This document shows, piece after piece, positions 60,524-64,000 of a stretch of 64,000 nucleotides of DNA. A program made the position numbers and the translations under genes. The DNA lies in contig NZ_QEKO01000001.1 in the NCBI RefSeq assembly GCF_003096595.1, positions 372,001 through 436,000 of the forward strand. The letters run 5' to 3'. Below the pieces are notes generated by a model. That model was not told the DNA's origin and did not search any database. It saw nothing but the letters and a program-made list of their open reading frames with translations. This stretch comes from Pusillimonas noertemannii (GTDB lineage: Bacteria > Pseudomonadota > Gammaproteobacteria > Burkholderiales > Burkholderiaceae_B). How positions within the stretch are numbered: the stretch's first letter is position 1; each line of letters starts with the position of its first letter.

Positions 60524-61888
60524 ATGGACACTCATTCTGCAAAAGATGGTACTGAAAAGAAGACATCCATACGAACGGTGGCTACGGCAAGCGCCATTGG
60601 CACAACGATCGAATGGTACGACTTCCTCATCTACGCCACAGCGGCTTCGCTGGTATTGAATACGCTGTTCTTTCCCACCCATGACCCCCTGGTAGGCAAG
60701 CTGCTTTCAATCGGCACCATCGGGGTCGGTTTTTTTGCACGCCCTTTGGGCGCAATCATCTGTAGCCACTTCGGCGACCGGCTGGGGCGCCGGTCGATGC
60801 TTATTTTGACACTTTCCAGCATGGGTGTCGCCACCATGCTGATCGGCCTGCTTCCCACATACGAAAGCATCGGCATTGCCGCGCCCATACTTCTGGTCGT
60901 ATGCCGCCTTATACAGGGCCTGGCCGTTGGCGGCGAATGGGGCGGGGCGGTACTGATGGTGACCGAGCACGCGCCGCCCAACAAAAGAGGGTTCTACGGC
61001 AGTATCGTACAGATAGGCTTCCCCCTGGGCATGGCCTTGGGTACTGCGTCGTTCTTCGGCCTGGCTTATCTCAGCGACGAGCAGTTCATGGCGTGGGGCT
61101 GGAGGGTGCCCTTCCTGGCCAGCGCCCTGTTGGTTGTGGTGGGCACCTTCATTCGCATGCATATCGACGAAACGCCCGAGTTCAAGCGCAATGCCAGAGA
61201 GGGCAAGCTGGTGCGTTTTCCGGTGATCGATGCCATCAAGAACCACCCCAAAGACCTGCTTCTGGGCCTGGGGGCGCGCATCACCGAGATTTCATGGATC
61301 TACGTGATCACGATCTTCGGCCTGAGCTACGCCGTGACCAATCTGGGCATATCGCGAAACCTGGTGCTGGGGGCGATCGCCCTGGGCGCGGCCGTAGAGC
61401 TTATCACCATCCCGCTTTTTGGCGCGATCTCCGATCGCCTGGGGCGCCGCCCGGTGTACATGCTTGGCTGTGTCGCGGCCATTGCCCTGGCGTTCCCCAT
61501 TTTCTGGGGTATCGAGACCCGCGATCCCGTCACTGTGATCCTGTCGTTCGTCATCGGGATGTCAGTGGGCCACGGCATTATGTATGGGGTGCAGGCGAGC
61601 TTCCTGAGCGAGATGTTTCCCAGCAATCTTCGCTACAGCGGGGCATCGCTGGGGTATCAGCTGGCAGCGCCCATAGGCGGCGGGCTGGTTCCGGTGGCGG
61701 CCGCGGCGCTTGTGGGGCTGAGCGCAGGGTCGACCTGGACGGTGTCCTTGCTGATGATCGCCATCGCGGCGGTTACCATGCTGGCCATCTACTACGCCAA
61801 AGAAACGGCTCCGGGCGTTGTTGCGGCCAAGAATGCCAATGCCTCACAAGACAAGGCCATGCCGCTGATGAAGAAGGTAACTCACTGA
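60524..61888 (+). CDS. MFS transporter, metabolite:H+ symporter (MHS) family
   Basis: Twelve-helix proton symporter (454 aa) of the ShiA/ProP/citrate type: TASAIGTTIEWYDFLIYATA in helix 1, GFFARPLGAIICSHFGDRLG RRSM in the helix 2-3 loop, AVGGEWGGAVLMVTEHAP in helix 4 and GAISDRLGRRPVYMLG between helices 8 and 9. Imports an organic acid, quinate-like compound or osmolyte; the substrate is unknown. The start at 60524 follows GGAGCGGAA. Confidence 0.92.
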   Translation: MDTHSAKDGTEKKTSIRTVATASAIGTTIEWYDFLIYATAASLVLNTLFFPTHDPLVGKLLSIGTIGVGFFARPLGAIICSHFGDRLGRRSMLILTLSSMGVATMLIGLLPTYESIGIAAPILLVVCRLIQGLAVGGEWGGAVLMVTEHAPPNKRGFYGSIVQIGFPLGMALGTASFFGLAYLSDEQFMAWGWRVPFLASALLVVVGTFIRMHIDETPEFKRNAREGKLVRFPVIDAIKNHPKDLLLGLGARITEISWIYVITIFGLSYAVTNLGISRNLVLGAIALGAAVELITIPLFGAISDRLGRRPVYMLGCVAAIALAFPIFWGIETRDPVTVILSFVIGMSVGHGIMYGVQASFLSEMFPSNLRYSGASLGYQLAAPIGGGLVPVAAAALVGLSAGSTWTVSLLMIAIAAVTMLAIYYAKETAPGVVAAKNANASQDKAMPLMKKVTH

Positions 61889-61916
61889 CTTCGCCGCCGC
61901 GGGGCCCTTGGGCCTC

Positions 61917-61954
61917 GCACGGCGGGGCGCCGAGGCCGAGCCGGCCCGCCGTGC
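61917..61954. terminator. Convergent terminator hairpin after the MHS transporter
   Basis: Perfect 10-bp arms GCACGGCGGG (61917-61926) and CCCGCCGTGC (61945-61954) in the short gap between the convergent transporter and XRE genes. The inner GGC/GCC runs could extend the stem. No T tract. Confidence 0.45.
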
Positions 61955-61974
61955 AGCATGGGCTGCGCCGGCGT

Positions 61975-61986
61975 TTGCCTAGGCAA
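61975..61986. promoter_or_regulatory. Perfect palindrome TTGCCTAGGCAA at the 3' end of the XRE gene
   Basis: The 12-bp palindrome spans the XRE stop codon. Its half-site TTGCCTA is the one found at 59830-59836 and 59859-59865 in the DJ-1/cupin promoter region. It may be a remote or auxiliary operator of the same regulator, or a coincidence. Confidence 0.35.
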
Positions 61987-62617
61987 GGTTTTCGCGCGAG
62001 CTTTCGGGCGAATACATGACAACCAGCGCGGTGGCCTCGCCGGACAAGCTGTGGCCGCGATGCGGCATTCTTGAATCAAAGTGAATCGCATCGCCCGCTT
62101 CGAGCACGTACTTTTCCATGCCCACCTGCCATTCGATGCGGCCTGTCAGCACATACAGCATCTCTTCCCCTTCGTGCTGGAAGAAGGTGAACTTGTCGAC
62201 TTCGGCGGGAAAAGAGAACAGGAAAGGCTGCAGCGCATGGGCCTCGGTGGCGTCGCTTAGGGCGAAGTAATCGTAGCCGAACGCGCTGCCTCCCAGGACT
62301 GTGGGCCGTTTTTCAGTGTGCCGCACGATGCTTACGCCTTTGCGCGTGGCATGCCTGGCGCGGGACAGAAAGCTGGAGATGTCGGTGTTCAGCGCCGCGG
62401 CCAGCCGCGAAAGCGTCGCAATGGGTGGCACCTTCTTGCCGTTCTCGATGCGGGACAAATAACCTTTGTCGAAACCCGCCTTGCTGGCCAGGCCTTCGAG
62501 CGTAAGCCCTTGCGCAAGCCGGTGTTCACGCAAGCGCCGCCCCAACTCGTTGGGGAGCCGTGAGCCCGGCTCGGCATGTGCTGGTTCGATCGGCGCATTG
62601 ACACTGTTGTTGTCCAT
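61979..62617 (-). CDS. XRE family regulator with C-terminal cupin sensor domain
   Basis: A 212-aa regulator: HTH_3 domain at residues about 25-80 (LGRRLREHRLAQGLTLEGLA; AGFDKGYLSRIENGKKVPPI) and a cupin domain at about 125-200 (FTFFQHEGEEMLYVLTGRIE; LEAGDAIHFDSRMPHRGHS). PuuR-type proteins of this form repress catabolic operons until a small ligand binds the cupin. It lies between the convergent MHS transporter and the hydrolase gene on its own strand, 34 nt after the latter, and is a candidate binder of the TTGCCTA sites (inference). Confidence 0.92.
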   Translation of the reverse strand: MDNNSVNAPIEPAHAEPGSRLPNELGRRLREHRLAQGLTLEGLASKAGFDKGYLSRIENGKKVPPIATLSRLAAALNTDISSFLSRARHATRKGVSIVRHTEKRPTVLGGSAFGYDYFALSDATEAHALQPFLFSFPAEVDKFTFFQHEGEEMLYVLTGRIEWQVGMEKYVLEAGDAIHFDSRMPHRGHSLSGEATALVVMYSPESSRENLA

Positions 62618-62651
62618 GCGCCGATTTTACCCCTGATGCGCCTTTCGCAGC

Positions 62652-63302
62652 TCAAGCCACGGCGTCATAGGCGCCGCTAAGCGCCAGCAATTCTTGGCAG
62701 GTCATCACATGGGCCGTCGAGAAGGCAAGTATGGTTAAGGTGGCCTTGTGCACCTCCTGGGCGGACATGGCGCCGTATCCTACGTCCGGGTAGTCGAAAG
62801 TCCCGGTTGCGTCCGACAGAAACACCACCTTATAGTTGTGGAACATGGCGTCGCGCGCGGTCGCATGGCAGCAGTTCTCGGTGGTGGTGCCCGTGATGAT
62901 TACCGTCTCGATGCCCCATTCGCGCAGGATCAGGTCCAGGTCGGTGGCAAAAAAGGCGCTGTAGCGGTGCTTTTTGATGACATGTTCGCCGGCTTGGGGC
63001 GCCAGGGGCTTGTAGATGTCGCCGCCCGCTGTTTCATCCACCAGCGCGCTGCGGTCTGCGATAGGCGGATACAGGTCGTCGTATAGCCCCATGTCGCTGC
63101 CGTCGCGGCGATGCACGTGAGCCGTATAGATCACCCGCATGCCTTGGCCGCGGCAGGCCTGCAGGGTTTCGGCCAGGCGCGGCACCATGTCTTGCGCCTG
63201 CTGCGACAGCAGCGGCGCGCCGGGTGCTACAAAGTCATTCTGCATGTCGACCACGATAACCACGGTTTTCCTGGGGTCGATTGTGTCGCATTGATAGGGC
63301 AT
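62652..63302 (-). CDS. Cysteine hydrolase (isochorismatase/nicotinamidase-like)
   Basis: A 216-aa hydrolase with an intact triad: Asp in TVVIVVDMQNDFVAPGAP (near residue 20), Lys in HVIKKHRYSAFFATDLDLIL (near 108) and nucleophilic Cys in GTTTENCCHATARDAMFHNY (near 148). Likely cleaves a small amide, such as a peroxyureidoacrylate-, biuret- or nicotinamide-like compound. The start at 63302 has AGGAGACAACC upstream. Co-directional with and just upstream of the XRE regulator, and divergent from an AraC-type gene. Confidence 0.9.
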   Translation of the reverse strand: MPYQCDTIDPRKTVVIVVDMQNDFVAPGAPLLSQQAQDMVPRLAETLQACRGQGMRVIYTAHVHRRDGSDMGLYDDLYPPIADRSALVDETAGGDIYKPLAPQAGEHVIKKHRYSAFFATDLDLILREWGIETVIITGTTTENCCHATARDAMFHNYKVVFLSDATGTFDYPDVGYGAMSAQEVHKATLTILAFSTAHVMTCQELLALSGAYDAVA

Positions 63303-63436
63303 GGTTGTCTCCTTGGATTGGTTCGGAAGGGGCAAAGAACTTGCCCGCATGCACCTACTCTATTACGGAGCGCTTTGGCCTGCTTGTCTTGAACCGCCAG
63401 TTTTCTTCATCTTCAGCCCGTCTCAAGGAGCCCGGC

Positions 63437-64000
63437 ATGAATGCTTACGATACTGTCAACCCCGGCGATGGTTTTGAACGCTGGCATCATGCAACCTGCC
63501 GCAATTATTCGCATACCGAGGCGCAATCCCTCAGCGAACCCGGCTTCAGCGCGAGCGTGGCCGTGCATCGGTTCGGGCGATTGGCGATCAGCCGGAACTC
63601 CTCGCTTGTGCCGGGTGCCGGCCAGTGGCGCGTTACCCGCGGGCCATCGGATATCCGCCGCGACCATCGAGACGACTTCTTCCTGTGGATCGGCCGTGGC
63701 GGCACTGTCGCCCTCGAACAGCAGGGGCGTGCCGTTACGCTGCAGGCCGGCGACCTCATGCTAATGGACCAGGCCCGGCCGTTCACGCTTACCTTCGGCC
63801 AGACTTCGGCCTATACCATTGTCATTGTTTCCCGCGAGCTGATGCAGTCTCACCTGGCCGGGGCGCAGGACATGGTCTCGCGTTGCATCGACGGCCGTTC
63901 TCCGCTGGCCAGGCTGGGCGCCAGTCTGGCCGAAGAATGCATGGCGTTAAGCGCTTCGGCCGATCCCGCCTGGCCTCATGAGCGAATCGATACGGCCGCG
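63437..64000 (+). CDS. AraC family transcriptional regulator (3' partial)
   Basis: The frame is open from ATG 63437 to the end of the window (188 codons, no stop). The visible part matches the N-terminal AraC_binding_2-type cupin domain: ARPFTLTFGQTSAYTIVIVS, QQGRAVTLQAGDLMLMDQ and GQWRVTRGPSDIRRDHRDDF. The C-terminal pair of HTH motifs is expected beyond the window but is not seen. AAGGAG upstream of the ATG supports the start. Divergent from the cysteine hydrolase gene, which it may activate (inference). Confidence 0.82.
   Translation, partial: MNAYDTVNPGDGFERWHHATCRNYSHTEAQSLSEPGFSASVAVHRFGRLAISRNSSLVPGAGQWRVTRGPSDIRRDHRDDFFLWIGRGGTVALEQQGRAVTLQAGDLMLMDQARPFTLTFGQTSAYTIVIVSRELMQSHLAGAQDMVSRCIDGRSPLARLGASLAEECMALSASADPAWPHERIDTAA

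Overview
High-GC DNA densely packed with transport and catabolic genes. The protein families (Bug/TctC-type and many branched-chain-type solute-binding proteins, CaiB/BaiF CoA-transferase, GTP-type PEP carboxykinase, hydroxyquinol pathway) suggest a soil or water betaproteobacterium of the Burkholderiales, most likely Alcaligenaceae (Bordetella, Achromobacter or Pusillimonas-like). This is inferred from gene content only. No rRNA, tRNA, CRISPR array, prophage or intact insertion sequence was seen.

Layout. 1-6080: a solute-binding protein, a GntR regulator, and a Rieske oxygenase, glutamine-synthetase-like and class I amidotransferase-like trio that recalls aniline-type (gamma-glutamylated amine) catabolism. 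6724-9820: flavin reductase, SnoaL-like protein and pckG. 10102-15171 (minus strand): a resorcinol/hydroxyquinol-type lower pathway with an embedded MarR regulator and two matching promoter/operator units. 15488-20513 (plus strand): a six-gene operon led by a MerR-type HTH fused to a degenerate isochorismatase domain, then an intact isochorismatase-family hydrolase, a complete NMT1/TauA-type ABC transporter and a PuuE-like deacetylase. 20577-26974: orphan solute-binding protein, His-rich glycine-zipper lipoprotein, gamma-glutamyltransferase and Glt-type amino-acid ABC genes. 27288-37407: stress SDR, FAD/Rieske fusion, FUSC protein, TctC protein, two DMT exporters, MarR, and a pentameric ligand-gated ion channel. 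37670-49763: acyl-CoA metabolism on both strands (dehydrogenases, crotonase, CoA-transferase, thioesterase, acyl-CoA ligase, M20 amidohydrolase). 49930-54273: TrpXYZ-type ABC transporter with an Asp/Glu racemase and an IclR regulator. 54266-58705: cystathionine beta-lyase-like enzyme divergent from an Lrp regulator, and a lipoprotein S8 protease with a small exported partner. 58842-64000: a decayed CigR/RcnB-like gene, DJ-1/PfpI, cupin, MHS transporter, XRE-cupin regulator, cysteine hydrolase and a truncated AraC-type gene.

Main points. (1) The HTH-isochorismatase fusion has lost the nucleophilic Cys (Ser instead) and the aligned Lys, while the next gene keeps both, so it looks like an enzyme turned into a sensor; it also lacks an ATG/GTG/TTG start and probably begins at ATT. 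(2) A roughly 210-bp long-palindrome repeat family occurs three times, each time between convergent genes. (3) The hydroxyquinol cluster has two promoters with the same 18-bp operator at the same offset. (4) A bacterial pentameric channel has a pore-lining segment resembling anion-selective animal receptors.
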